Origin: Cardiobacterium hominis
Lineage (GTDB): Bacteria; Pseudomonadota; Gammaproteobacteria; Cardiobacteriales; Cardiobacteriaceae
Direction of reading: 5' to 3'
Assembly (NCBI RefSeq): GCF_900637305.1
Contig: NZ_LR134365.1
Location: forward strand, 341,001 to 405,000
DNA length: 64,000 bases
The notes beneath the pieces are model-generated. The model saw nothing but the letters and a program-made list of their open reading frames with translations, was not told the origin of the DNA and ran no database searches. Made by a program: the position numbers and the translations under genes. Positions 1-9,342 of the stretch are shown here, piece after piece (positions within the stretch are counted from its first letter, which is position 1; each line of letters opens with the position of its first letter).

Positions 1-859
1 TGTCAATCGCGGCCGGCCAGCTGGCAACGATGGCGTTGATGCCTTCATCAAATTGCGGTTTGACGCGGGCGAGGATGTCTTTACCCGCGATGGCGGCAAG
101 GTCGTCCAGCATTTGCTGCACACTGATGGTGAAGCCGGGCAGGTTGATGACGTGCCAGTCGCGCGGCGGCAGGGACGGCATGGTGAGCGCGTGGATGAAG
201 TTGGCAACCACAGTATCCGGGCTTGCCAGCCACAGGCGCAAGTCGGACGAAACGGGCAAGACGGCGTCTTCGCCTTGCAGCGGTTCGCGCATGATGCCGC
301 TGACGAAGGAAGACGCGGCCTTGTTCGGCTTGCCGGGACGAATGCAGACGGTCGGCAGGCGCAATGCGATACCGTCGGCAAAACCCTTGCGGCTGTAGTC
401 GTTAATCAGCAATTCGCACATGCCTTTTTGTGTGCCATAGGTTGATTGCGGGGTGACGGCGGTGCTGTCCTGGATGACCTCCGGCAGTTTGCCGCCAAAG
501 ACGGCAAGCGAGCTGGAGAAGATGAAGCGGATGCCCGGCTTGGTGTGGCGGATGGCTTCGAGCAGGTTGCGCGTGGCGAGGAAGTTGATTTCATAACCGA
601 GGTCGGGTTCGGCTTCGGCGTGGCTGCTGACGATGGCAGCGAGATGGAAGACGGCATCGGTTTCTGGCGTGATGATGTCGCCGAGATGCGCGGGGTCACG
701 CAAGTCCATTTCGATGCAGCGGGCGCGTGCGTCGCCATTGGGCGCGGTCGGCTTGATGACATCCACCAGCGTGAGCTGGGCGTCCGGCCGTTCGGCAAGC
801 AGGGTTTTGGCAAGACGCTGGCCGAGGAAGCCTGCGCCGCCGGTGATGACGATATTCAT
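1..859 (-). CDS. denD: D-erythronate dehydrogenase (partial, cut by window edge)
   Basis: Short-chain (extended SDR) NAD-dependent epimerase/dehydratase-like protein, last gene of the acid-sugar operon; about 286 residues are visible and the 3' end lies outside the window. The N-terminus MNIVITGGAGFLG holds the GGAGFLG nucleotide-binding loop (residues 7-13). The catalytic pair is YGTQK (Tyr141, Lys145), with a preceding SSS near 115-117. In characterised clusters DenD oxidises D-erythronate to 2-oxo-tetronate, which OtnI isomerises. The start is 18 bases after the otnI stop. The specific DenD assignment rests on the neighbouring otnI, otnC, otnK and ltnD; by sequence alone it could be another sugar epimerase. 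Confidence 0.85.
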   Translation of the reverse strand, partial: MNIVITGGAGFLGQRLAKTLLAERPDAQLTLVDVIKPTAPNGDARARCIEMDLRDPAHLGDIITPETDAVFHLAAIVSSHAEAEPDLGYEINFLATRNLLEAIRHTKPGIRFIFSSSLAVFGGKLPEVIQDSTAVTPQSTYGTQKGMCELLINDYSRKGFADGIALRLPTVCIRPGKPNKAASSFVSGIMREPLQGEDAVLPVSSDLRLWLASPDTVVANFIHALTMPSLPPRDWHVINLPGFTISVQQMLDDLAAIAGKDILARVKPQFDEGINAIVASWPAAID

Positions 860-877
860 AGGAATGACCTCGTGTGA

Positions 878-1654
878 TTATTGGTAGGGTTTGAACCAGT
901 CAAGTCCGTCTTCGGTCTTGCCGCGCGGTTTGTATTCACAGCCGATGTAGCCGCGATAGCCGAGGCGGTCGAGCAGGGCGAAGATGTAGGGGTAGTTCAC
1001 TTCGCCTTCGTCCGGCTCGAAACGGGTCGGCACGGCGGCAATCTGAATGTGGCCGATGCGTGGGAACATCGCTTCAGTCATCGCGGATAGCTGCCCGTCC
1101 ACGTTCTGCGCGTGGTAGTAGTCGAACTGGATGTAGACGTTGTCGCGTGCGACTGCTTCCACCGCAGCAAGCGTGTCGTACTGGCTTTTCAGCAGGTAAT
1201 TTGGCTTCACCTGTGGGCTGAGCGCTTCAAGGGCGATGTTGATGCCGTGCGGGCGGAATTGTTCTGCGGCGTAGCGGACGTTTTCGACAAAGGTATTGAA
1301 GTAGTCTTCACGGCGCGCGCCTGCCGGCACGACACCGGCCATCACGTGCACGGTCGGGCATGCCAACGCAATGGCATATTGCAGTGCCTGGTCGATATCG
1401 CGACGGGCATCGGCTTCGCGACCGGGCAGGGCGGCAAGCCCCCATTCGCCCGCTGCGGTGTCGCCTGCTGCGGTGTTGAACAGCACCTGCTTCAAGCCGT
1501 GCTGATCGAGCAGCGCTTTCAACTCGGCGGCGGGATAGCCATACGGCCACAGGTATTCAACATAGCGGAATCCGGCAGCGGCGGCTGCGGCGAAACGCTC
1601 CGGGAAGGGGCGCTCGGTGAACATCATGGTGAGGTTGGCTGCAAATTTGGGCAT
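878..1654 (-). CDS. otnI: 2-oxo-tetronate isomerase, Hyi family
   Basis: A 258-residue TIM-barrel isomerase of the hydroxypyruvate isomerase/IolE family. The expected metal ligands are present: Glu143 (ALEAL), Asp178 (FDYYH), Gln204 (HIQIA) and Glu240 (GCEYKPRG). In the DUF1537-linked pathways this enzyme interconverts 2-oxo- and 3-oxo-tetronate, supplying the substrate of OtnK. It begins two bases after the otnC stop and is followed by denD, so it is almost certainly cotranscribed. A stand-alone hydroxypyruvate isomerase (Hyi) is the alternative name, but the operon argues for OtnI. Confidence 0.88.
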   Translation of the reverse strand: MPKFAANLTMMFTERPFPERFAAAAAAGFRYVEYLWPYGYPAAELKALLDQHGLKQVLFNTAAGDTAAGEWGLAALPGREADARRDIDQALQYAIALACPTVHVMAGVVPAGARREDYFNTFVENVRYAAEQFRPHGINIALEALSPQVKPNYLLKSQYDTLAAVEAVARDNVYIQFDYYHAQNVDGQLSAMTEAMFPRIGHIQIAAVPTRFEPDEGEVNYPYIFALLDRLGYRGYIGCEYKPRGKTEDGLDWFKPYQ

Positions 1655-1656
1655 GG

Positions 1657-2289
1657 TTATTTCCCCCGGTTTTTGAGATCGTCAATTTCCGCGGCGGTGA
1701 GATAGCGGATATCTGCACCGCGCAGGATGAAAAAGAGTTTTGCGGTTTCTTCCAGCTCCTCGCTGTTATCCACCGCGTCGGTGAGGTCACTCCCGGTCAC
1801 CACCACGCCATGATTGGCAAGCAAAAAGGCGCGGCCATCAAGGGCGCGCGCTTCCAGTTCGCGGGCAATATCCGGGTGGCCTGGGCGGTAATAAGGAATG
1901 ACCGGCAGCGCGCCGACGCGCATCACGTAATACGGCGTAAACGGGCGCAGGGCATTGGCGCTGTCGAGGTTTTGCAGGCAGGACAGCGCGGTGAGGTAGG
2001 TAGAGTGCAGATGGACAATGGCGTTGCAGGCGGGGTTTTTACGATACAGCGCGAGGTGAAAGACGGATTCCTTGCTCGGCTTGTCGCCAGTGAGCAGGTT
2101 GCCGTCGCCATCAAGGACGGAAAGACGCTCTGCCGTGAGGCGTCCCAGCGAAGAACCGGTCGGGGTAACGAGGAAGCGCTCCCCCTCAAGACGACAGGAG
2201 AGGTTACCCGCACCGCCCACGCTGTAGCCGCGCTCGAACAGCGATTTTGCCAGCGCGACCATCTGTTGCTTTTGCTCAAGTTCGGTCAT
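1657..2289 (-). CDS. otnC: 3-oxo-tetronate 4-phosphate decarboxylase (class II aldolase family)
   Basis: A 210-residue class II aldolase/adducin-fold protein. The zinc site is formed by His93 and His95 (VHLHSTY) and His160 (LLANHG), with the catalytic acid Glu74 in PSKESVF. OtnC decarboxylates 3-oxo-tetronate 4-phosphate to dihydroxyacetone phosphate. The start MTELEQKQQ was chosen because its ATG overlaps the otnK stop in an ATGA arrangement; longer in-frame starts would run into otnK. This is translational coupling in the acid-sugar operon. Confidence 0.9.
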   Translation of the reverse strand: MTELEQKQQMVALAKSLFERGYSVGGAGNLSCRLEGERFLVTPTGSSLGRLTAERLSVLDGDGNLLTGDKPSKESVFHLALYRKNPACNAIVHLHSTYLTALSCLQNLDSANALRPFTPYYVMRVGALPVIPYYRPGHPDIARELEARALDGRAFLLANHGVVVTGSDLTDAVDNSEELEETAKLFFILRGADIRYLTAAEIDDLKNRGK

Positions 2290-3536
2290 GCGAACATCCC
2301 CTGCGCATGGGCGAAAAAGTCTTCGCTGCCGAAGTTGCCGGATTTGAGCGCGAGATAAAGGTCGTCGTCGAGGACGCGCAGCCACGGCACACCAGGGGCG
2401 ATTTGCCGCCCGATGTGGAAACCGTCCACGCCAAGATGCTGCACGACGATGCTGGAAGTCTCGCCGCCCGCGTTGATGAAATTGCGCACGCCATGCGCTT
2501 TCAGCTTGACGGCGAGCGCGGCAAACGTCTGCTCAATGGCATGGCTGGCTTTTTCCACGCCAAAGCGCTGCTGAATCGCCTTGAGTTCGTCCGGTGGCAC
2601 GGTGGCATAAAGAAGCGGTGCGTATTCGCCGCCTAGATGCGCGACTGCCCACTGGTAGAGTTCTTCAATATAGGCGTCGCCTTCATGAATACAGCGTTCG
2701 GCTTCCACGAAGCGGGTCGGGGCGATGGCCTGATACGCGGCAACCTGCTTGTTGGTCATCACCGAACACGAGCCGGAAAGCGCGACGGTCAGCGCCTTGT
2801 GTGGCACAAAGGCATCGCTGCCTTTTTTGCCACCGGACAGACGCGCTGCCACATAAGCACCCAAGCCAGAGCCGCCGGTAAGCAACTTCAAATCAGCGCA
2901 GGCTTCGGCAAGCACCGCAAGCTGCGCGTTATCGACACTATCCACTACCGCGTAACGGTAGCCATCGCGGCGCAGTTCAGCGAAGCGCTCGCGTACCCGC
3001 GCCGCCCCTTGCGCGACATCCGGGCAGGCCACCAAACCGGTCTTGCCGCGACTTTGCGCGTCCATCAGGCGGATGAGGCTCGCATCCGTCATCGGCGTAA
3101 TCGGGTGGTTGCGCATGCCTGATTCATTCAACAGCACTTCACCAACGAACAAATAGCCGTTAAAAATGGTGCGGCCATTGACTGGCAGCGCAGGGGAAAT
3201 GACGGTGAAATCCTCGCCAAGCGCGTCCAGCAGCGCATCGGTTACCGGGCCGATATTGCCCTGTGCGGTGCTGTCGAAAGTCGAGCAATATTTGAAATAA
3301 AACTGGCGACAATCCTGCGCACGCAACCAATCCAGCGCGGCAAGCGATTGGGCGATGGCTTCATCGACCGGATTGGAGCGCGATTTCAGACTAATCACCA
3401 CCGCGTCCACGCCGTCCGGCAGCGGGCGCTGCGGAATACCGTTCATCTGTACGGTGCGCAGGCCGTTTTCCACGAGGAAACTGGCGATGTCGCTCGCGCC
3501 GGTGAAATCATCCGCAATAATGCCAAGCTGAATCAT
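2286..3536 (-). CDS. otnK: 3-oxo-tetronate kinase (DUF1537 family)
   Basis: A 416-residue four-carbon acid sugar kinase. The N-terminal domain opens with GIIADDFTGASD (about residues 5-16), the hallmark acid-sugar-binding motif of DUF1537 kinases. The C-terminal nucleotide-binding domain carries the NAGGETSS motif. It phosphorylates 3-oxo-tetronate at O4, using ATP, ahead of OtnC. The start MIQLGIIADDF lies one base after the ltnD stop, and a longer reading would invade ltnD. The enzyme is cytoplasmic. The family was defined in the characterised denD/otnIKC/ltnD catabolic clusters, and all five partners are present here. Confidence 0.92.
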   Translation of the reverse strand: MIQLGIIADDFTGASDIASFLVENGLRTVQMNGIPQRPLPDGVDAVVISLKSRSNPVDEAIAQSLAALDWLRAQDCRQFYFKYCSTFDSTAQGNIGPVTDALLDALGEDFTVISPALPVNGRTIFNGYLFVGEVLLNESGMRNHPITPMTDASLIRLMDAQSRGKTGLVACPDVAQGAARVRERFAELRRDGYRYAVVDSVDNAQLAVLAEACADLKLLTGGSGLGAYVAARLSGGKKGSDAFVPHKALTVALSGSCSVMTNKQVAAYQAIAPTRFVEAERCIHEGDAYIEELYQWAVAHLGGEYAPLLYATVPPDELKAIQQRFGVEKASHAIEQTFAALAVKLKAHGVRNFINAGGETSSIVVQHLGVDGFHIGRQIAPGVPWLRVLDDDLYLALKSGNFGSEDFFAHAQGMFA

Positions 3537-3537
3537 C

Positions 3538-4434
3538 TCAACCTCCCTTCTTCGGCAGCTCAATGCCGCTGAAAATCTTGATGACGGCGCTATCGTCTTC
3601 CTTGCCATAACCGGCGTTGCTCGCCTCGGTGAACATATTGAAGGCAGTGGAAGCCAGCGGTAACGGGAAATGCAGCGCCTTGCCGGTATCGGTGACCAGA
3701 CCCAAATCTTTCACAAAAATATCGACCATCGACAGCGGCGCGTAATCCCCTTCGACCACATGCTTCATGCGGTTTTCAAACATCCACGAATTGCCAGCGG
3801 CATGGGTGACCACGTCGTACATCAAATCCAGCGGAATGCCCGCTTTGGCAGCAAGCGCCATCGCCTCCGCCCCGGCGGCAATATGTACCCCGGCCAGCAG
3901 CTGGTGGATGATTTTCACCGTTGCGCCGAGACCAATCTCCGTGCCACAGCGGTACACCTTGCCCGCAGCGGCATCAAGCACCGGTTGCAGGCGGGCAAAC
4001 GCCTCATCGCTGCCGGCAGCCATCACCGTCATCTCACCAGCAGCCGCTTTCGCCGCCCCACCGGATACCGGCGCGTCCAGCATGATGAGACCACGTGCGG
4101 CAAGTGCTTCGCCAAAACGCTTGGCATCCTGCGCGGCGATGGTGGAAGAAACCATCACCGCCGTACCTGGTTTCAACTTGTCGGCAAGTGCATCATCACC
4201 AAAAAGCACTGCTTCCACCTGCTTGGCATTAACCACCAGCAACACCACGGCGTTCAGCTTGTCAGCAAACCTTTCCGCCGAAGCTGCAACATCTTTTGCG
4301 CCCGCTGCTTGCAACGTGGCAAGTGCCTGCGGATTCAAATCCACGCCATAAGTATCAAGCCCGGCGCGCACGCAAGACTGCGCCACACCCATCCCCATCG
4401 CGCCCAAGCCGATGACTGCTACTGCATACGTCAT
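3538..4434 (-). CDS. ltnD: L-threonate dehydrogenase (beta-hydroxyacid dehydrogenase family)
   Basis: A 298-residue NAD-dependent dehydrogenase of the 3-hydroxyisobutyrate dehydrogenase family. It shows the Rossmann motif GLGAMGMG (residues 9-16), the substrate-binding DAPVSGG (120-126) and the catalytic lysine at 174 (ATVKIIHQ). LtnD oxidises L-threonate to 2-oxo-tetronate, so with DenD the operon can use both epimers. It is the first gene of the five-gene operon, directly behind the promoter and palindrome at 4442-4498. Tartronate semialdehyde reductase is the main alternative, disfavoured by the neighbours. Confidence 0.88.
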   Translation of the reverse strand: MTYAVAVIGLGAMGMGVAQSCVRAGLDTYGVDLNPQALATLQAAGAKDVAASAERFADKLNAVVLLVVNAKQVEAVLFGDDALADKLKPGTAVMVSSTIAAQDAKRFGEALAARGLIMLDAPVSGGAAKAAAGEMTVMAAGSDEAFARLQPVLDAAAGKVYRCGTEIGLGATVKIIHQLLAGVHIAAGAEAMALAAKAGIPLDLMYDVVTHAAGNSWMFENRMKHVVEGDYAPLSMVDIFVKDLGLVTDTGKALHFPLPLASTAFNMFTEASNAGYGKEDDSAVIKIFSGIELPKKGG

Positions 4435-4441
4435 GATGAAC

Positions 4442-4467
4442 CTCTCGTCATGTGTGAAAAACGAGAG
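4442..4467. promoter_or_regulatory. Palindrome over the predicted ltnD transcription start (candidate operator)
   Basis: Arms CTCTCGT and ACGAGAG are 7-bp perfect inverted repeats separated by 12 bases. They sit between the -10 box of the minus-strand promoter and the ltnD start codon, covering the expected +1 region. That is where a repressor would block the acid-sugar operon. No regulator gene is adjacent in the window, so the binding protein is unknown. It could also form a weak RNA hairpin in the leader. Confidence 0.45.
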
Positions 4468-4469
4468 CG

Positions 4470-4498
4470 ATATTAAAACTGCATCTGTGGCAAATCAA
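4470..4498 (-). promoter_or_regulatory. Sigma-70 type promoter of the ltnD-otnK-otnC-otnI-denD operon
   Basis: On the minus strand a -35 TTGATT (4498-4493) and a -10 TAATAT (4475-4470) are separated by exactly 17 bases. The expected start falls near 4463, about 28 bases before the ltnD ATG. The rest of the 381-base space between ltnD and the next gene is AT-rich and holds a weaker forward promoter candidate near 4709; I see no gene in it. Confidence 0.6.
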
Positions 4499-4708
4499 CC
4501 ATTTCAACGTTAAATGGCGTGGAATGTTGTGGTTTACTGTTTTTTTAAGTGATTTTTCTGGTGGTTTGTCACTCTTACGACATATGCGGATTCCGCATGG
4601 GCATGCTGTGAAGCACCAAGAACATATCAAGAGTTATGTATAGAGTGACGCATTCGTTACCCGATTGGATTTTCTGGCGACAAATCCCACATTTTTTGCA
4701 GGAATTGT

Positions 4709-4738
4709 TTGCCGTCTGTCTGCGGGTTGCGCTAAAGT
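4709..4738 (+). promoter_or_regulatory. Possible promoter for the peptidoglycan-binding repeat protein
   Basis: TTGCCG (4709-4714) and TAAAGT (4733-4738) with an 18-base spacer, about 80 bases before the ATG at 4816. Both boxes are imperfect, so this is only the best candidate in the stretch. A ribosome binding site CAGGAG lies at 4803-4808. Confidence 0.35.
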
Positions 4739-4815
4739 ATGTGACGATTTTTGGACGGCTATCTAGTTCAAAACGTCAACTTTTAATGTGAATCCTCGTA
4801 ACCAGGAGATTTTGA

Positions 4816-5790
4816 ATGATGAAACGTAAGATTTCTGTGCTGCTGACTTCCGTGGCGATTGCCGCTCTGGCTCAAGCACAAGATGACAACGCCGCCCAGG
4901 AAGCGGCTGCTCAGGCACCTGCCGACAGCGTTGCCCTGACTGTTCCGCAAGTAAAACCGGGCGAGTGCCAGGCGCTGGTAGTCGTTCCTGCCAAGTTCGA
5001 GCCGCGTACCGAGCAGGTCGTCATCAAGGATGCCGCCAAGTCCTACGAGATTGTTCCCGCTGAATACGAGTGGACGGAAGAGCAGGTCGTGATCAAACCC
5101 GCCAGCAAGAAGCTGGAAATCGTCCCCGCCGTGTTCGAAACGGTCGAGGAGCAAATTGAGGTTGAGCCGGCGATAACCACGCAAGAAGTCATCCCGCCGC
5201 AATATACGGAAGTGAAGGAAGAAGTGGTTGCCAAACCCGCCTACATGACCGCGCGTAGCGAAGGCCCGGCGCGCACGTTCTCATCCGCTGGCGAAGCGCT
5301 GCGTATGGTTGAGGTTCCCGCCCAGATGGAAACCATCACCAAGCAGACCGTGCAGGAAGAAGCCCGCCTGAACCCGACCCAGGTTGAAGCCAAGTTCGAG
5401 ACGGTGAAGAAGCAGAAACTGGTGAGCGAGGAAACTACCCGCGAAATCGAAGTCCCGGCCGAATACAAGACCATCAAGGTCAAGAAGCTGGTGAAGGAAG
5501 CGGAGCAACGCGAGAAGGAAATCCCGGCCGAGTATGCGGAAGTGACCAAGTTCGAGAAGGTCGCCGATGCGCAGGTACGTTGGGAAAGCGTGCTGTGTAA
5601 CGACAGCGTGAACAGCAAAACCATCGAAGCGGTTCAGGCCGCGCTGAAGAAGGAAGGCTACAAGGTTTCCGTTGATGGCGCGTTGGGTCCTGGAACCATG
5701 AAGGCGCTGGAAGCCTATCAGCGCAAGCATAACCTCGGCGTGGGCGGTGTTACCCGCGAAACGCTGCAGGCGATGGGCATCGAGCAGTAA
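4816..5790 (+). CDS. Secreted repeat protein with C-terminal peptidoglycan-binding domain
   Basis: 324 residues. An N-terminal signal peptide (about residues 1-22, ending ALAQAQ) is followed by about eight degenerate 23-residue repeats of the form VPAxYExxxEQVVxKPA, highly charged in Glu and Lys (residues about 55-255). The last 60 residues form a peptidoglycan-binding domain (pattern AVQAALKKEGY, DGALGPGTMKALEAYQ). Two cysteines bracket the repeat array (ECQAL and VLCND) and could form a disulfide. The likely location is the periplasm or outer envelope, tethered to murein. It has its own terminator and is divergent from the ltnD operon. The family is recognisable but its role is not known to me. 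Confidence 0.75.
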   Translation: MMKRKISVLLTSVAIAALAQAQDDNAAQEAAAQAPADSVALTVPQVKPGECQALVVVPAKFEPRTEQVVIKDAAKSYEIVPAEYEWTEEQVVIKPASKKLEIVPAVFETVEEQIEVEPAITTQEVIPPQYTEVKEEVVAKPAYMTARSEGPARTFSSAGEALRMVEVPAQMETITKQTVQEEARLNPTQVEAKFETVKKQKLVSEETTREIEVPAEYKTIKVKKLVKEAEQREKEIPAEYAEVTKFEKVADAQVRWESVLCNDSVNSKTIEAVQAALKKEGYKVSVDGALGPGTMKALEAYQRKHNLGVGGVTRETLQAMGIEQ

Positions 5791-6945
<1,155 letters not shown>

Positions 6946-6991
6946 GCTATAATGCCGCGCTTTCATTAACCTATTTCGAGAGGAAACAACC

Positions 6992-7408
6992 ATGCTATTC
7001 ATCCAGGACGCTTACGCACAAGCCGCCCCGCAAGCCGGAGGCGGTGCCAGTTCCATCATCATGATGGTGCTGCTCATCGGCGTGATGTGGTTCTTCATGT
7101 TCCGTCCGCAGCAAAAGAAAATGAAAGAGCACCAGCTACTGATTTCCAGCCTGAAAAAAGGCGACGAAGTGATGACCAACGGCGGCATCATGGGGCGCAT
7201 CATGGATCTGGACAACTTCGCCGTTGATCTGGAGATCGCGAAAAATACCGTCATTCGCGTACAGCGCGGCGTGGTCGTGCAAATCCTGCCGAAAGGCTCG
7301 CTCAAAGCGGCGCTGGGCAGCAACAAGGCCGCCAACGACGATAAGGCGGACAAAGCCGAAGCCAAAAACGAAAAGAACGAAGCGGAAGACGACGCCGACA
7401 AAGCCTAA
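6992..7408 (+). CDS. yajC: Preprotein translocase subunit YajC
   Basis: 138 residues. A single transmembrane helix (about 25-43, SIIMMVLLIGVMWFFMF) is followed by the FRPQQKKMKEHQ motif and a small cytoplasmic domain. The C-terminal 30 residues are an unusually long Asp/Glu/Lys-rich tail, making the protein longer than E. coli YajC (110 aa). It associates with SecDF at the Sec translocon. There is a strong GAGGAAA ribosome binding site upstream. secD follows after a hairpin, so secDF may be partly attenuated. Confidence 0.94.
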   Translation: MLFIQDAYAQAAPQAGGGASSIIMMVLLIGVMWFFMFRPQQKKMKEHQLLISSLKKGDEVMTNGGIMGRIMDLDNFAVDLEIAKNTVIRVQRGVVVQILPKGSLKAALGSNKAANDDKADKAEAKNEKNEAEDDADKA

Positions 7409-7418
7409 ACTTCCCCGC

Positions 7419-7441
7419 AGGCTGCCGCAGGGCAGCCTTTT
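7419..7441 (+). terminator. Attenuator-like hairpin between yajC and secD
   Basis: The stem AGGCTGCC / GGCAGCCT with a 4-base loop is followed by only four T residues. The short T run suggests partial termination, which would set the ratio of YajC to SecDF. Confidence 0.5.
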
Positions 7442-7473
7442 CACTTTAGTCCCCAAGCCATCGGAACCCCACC

Positions 7474-9333
7474 ATGAACAGAGCCTTCGCCGGCTGGAAA
7501 TACGCCCTCATCATCGCCATCACCCTATTGGGTGCGCTGCTTGCGCTGCCCAACTGGTTCGGCAAAAGCCCGACCGTGCAAATGCAATTTGTCTCGCCGG
7601 AAGCCGCCACCGCAGCGGCACAGGAAGTCACCACACAACTGCACGCCGCCAACATCGAGCCGAGCCGCTGGAAAGTGGACGGCCAGAACCTCAACCTCTT
7701 CTTCCCGCAGACCGACGTGCAAATCCAGGCGCGCGACCTGCTCACCGGCAAATACCCGGACAACGCCATCTCGGTAAACCTCCTGCCGAACACGCCGCAA
7801 TGGCTGCAATCCATGGGCCTCTCGCCGATGAACCTCGGCCTTGACCTGCGCGGCGGTATCTCCTTCCTCCTGCAAGTTGACAGCAACGAACTGTTCACGC
7901 GCAAATCGGCAGAGCTGATTGACATCGCCACCTCCACCACCGAAAAAAACAACATCCCGATGCAGGGCGCGGAAGCCGCCCAAAACGGCGGCGTCATCCT
8001 CAGCTTTGCCAGCGACGGCGACCGCGAACGCGCGCTGGACGAACTGCGCACCCTGCTGCCGCCAGGCCTCGAACAAGTGAACCTCGAAGAAAACGGCCAG
8101 TACCGCGTCCGCCTGCAATACAGCGAACAGGGCATCAGCGAACTCAAACGCCGCGCCGCCGACCAGAACCGCCAACGCATGACCAGCCGGGTGAACAGCC
8201 TCGGCGTTGCCGAACCCTCGATTCAAGTCGTCGGTGACGACCGCCTCCTCATCCAGCTGCCGGGCATCCAGGACGTCGCCAAAGCCAAAGAAATGCTCGG
8301 CTCCACCGCCACGCTCGAATTCTACATCGTGGACGAACAAGGCGACCTCGCCCAGGCAGTACGCATGAAACGCGCGCCCTTTGGCAGCAAACTCGCCTAC
8401 TTTGAAGACGGCTCGCCCATCCTCCTCAAGCGCAAAGTCGTGCTGAGCGGCGAACACATCATAGACGCCGCCGTAAACCCGGCAAGCCAACAAGGCATCG
8501 CGGTGGACGTCGTCCTTGACTCCGCCGGTGGCGCGCAAATGGCGCAAGTCACCCGCGAAAACCTGAAAAAACCGATGGCGACCATCTATGTCGAATACGT
8601 CCCCGTCACCAAAAACGACGAAAACGGCAACCCGGTCACCACCGTCGAAAAACACGAAACCGTGGTGAACTCCGCCACCATCCAGAGCCAATTTGCCGAC
8701 CGCTTCCAAATCACCGGCGTCACCCCGCTCTCGCGCGCGCAAAAACTCGCTGCGACCCTGCGCGCTGGCTCCCTCGTCGCCCCGGTGTACATCATCGAAG
8801 AACGCACCATCGGCCCGAACGCGGGGAAAAAGAACATCGACCAGGGCGTGAACGCTTCGCTCCTTGGCCTCGCCTTCATCGTCATCTTCATGCTCATCTA
8901 CTACCGCAAACTGGGGCTGTACGCCAACCTTGCCCTCGTGGTGAACCTCGTCCTGCTCTTGGCGCTGATGTCGCTTTTGGGCGCGACCCTGACCCTGCCG
9001 GGCATCGCCGGTATCGTGCTGACGCTGGGCATGGCGGTAGATGCCAACGTCCTCATCTACGAACGCATCCGCGAAGAAGTACACGAACACATCGAAATCC
9101 ACCAGGCGGTGCGCATGGGCTTTGCCAACGCCCTCTCCACCATCGTGGACGCCAACATCACCACCCTCATCGTTGCGGTGCTGCTGTTCAGCTTCGGCGC
9201 GGGCCCGATCAAAGGCTTTGCCGTCACCCTCTCGCTCGGCATCCTCACCACCATGTTCACCGCCATCTTCGTCACCCGCGCGCTGGTCGAATACCTCACC
9301 CTGCGCAAGCCGAACCCGAAGATCAACCTCTGA
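7474..9333 (+). CDS. secD: Protein translocase subunit SecD
   Basis: 619 residues, RND-superfamily component of the SecDF complex that uses the proton gradient to pull preproteins into the periplasm. An N-terminal transmembrane helix (about 9-27) is followed by the large periplasmic domains, including the conserved LGLDLRGG motif. Five more helices lie at the C-terminus (from about residue 465) with the RND signature GMAVDANVLIYERIREE. The size matches the family (E. coli 615). secF follows after nine bases. Confidence 0.97.
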   Translation: MNRAFAGWKYALIIAITLLGALLALPNWFGKSPTVQMQFVSPEAATAAAQEVTTQLHAANIEPSRWKVDGQNLNLFFPQTDVQIQARDLLTGKYPDNAISVNLLPNTPQWLQSMGLSPMNLGLDLRGGISFLLQVDSNELFTRKSAELIDIATSTTEKNNIPMQGAEAAQNGGVILSFASDGDRERALDELRTLLPPGLEQVNLEENGQYRVRLQYSEQGISELKRRAADQNRQRMTSRVNSLGVAEPSIQVVGDDRLLIQLPGIQDVAKAKEMLGSTATLEFYIVDEQGDLAQAVRMKRAPFGSKLAYFEDGSPILLKRKVVLSGEHIIDAAVNPASQQGIAVDVVLDSAGGAQMAQVTRENLKKPMATIYVEYVPVTKNDENGNPVTTVEKHETVVNSATIQSQFADRFQITGVTPLSRAQKLAATLRAGSLVAPVYIIEERTIGPNAGKKNIDQGVNASLLGLAFIVIFMLIYYRKLGLYANLALVVNLVLLLALMSLLGATLTLPGIAGIVLTLGMAVDANVLIYERIREEVHEHIEIHQAVRMGFANALSTIVDANITTLIVAVLLFSFGAGPIKGFAVTLSLGILTTMFTAIFVTRALVEYLTLRKPNPKINL

Positions 9334-9342
9334 GGCGACCCC

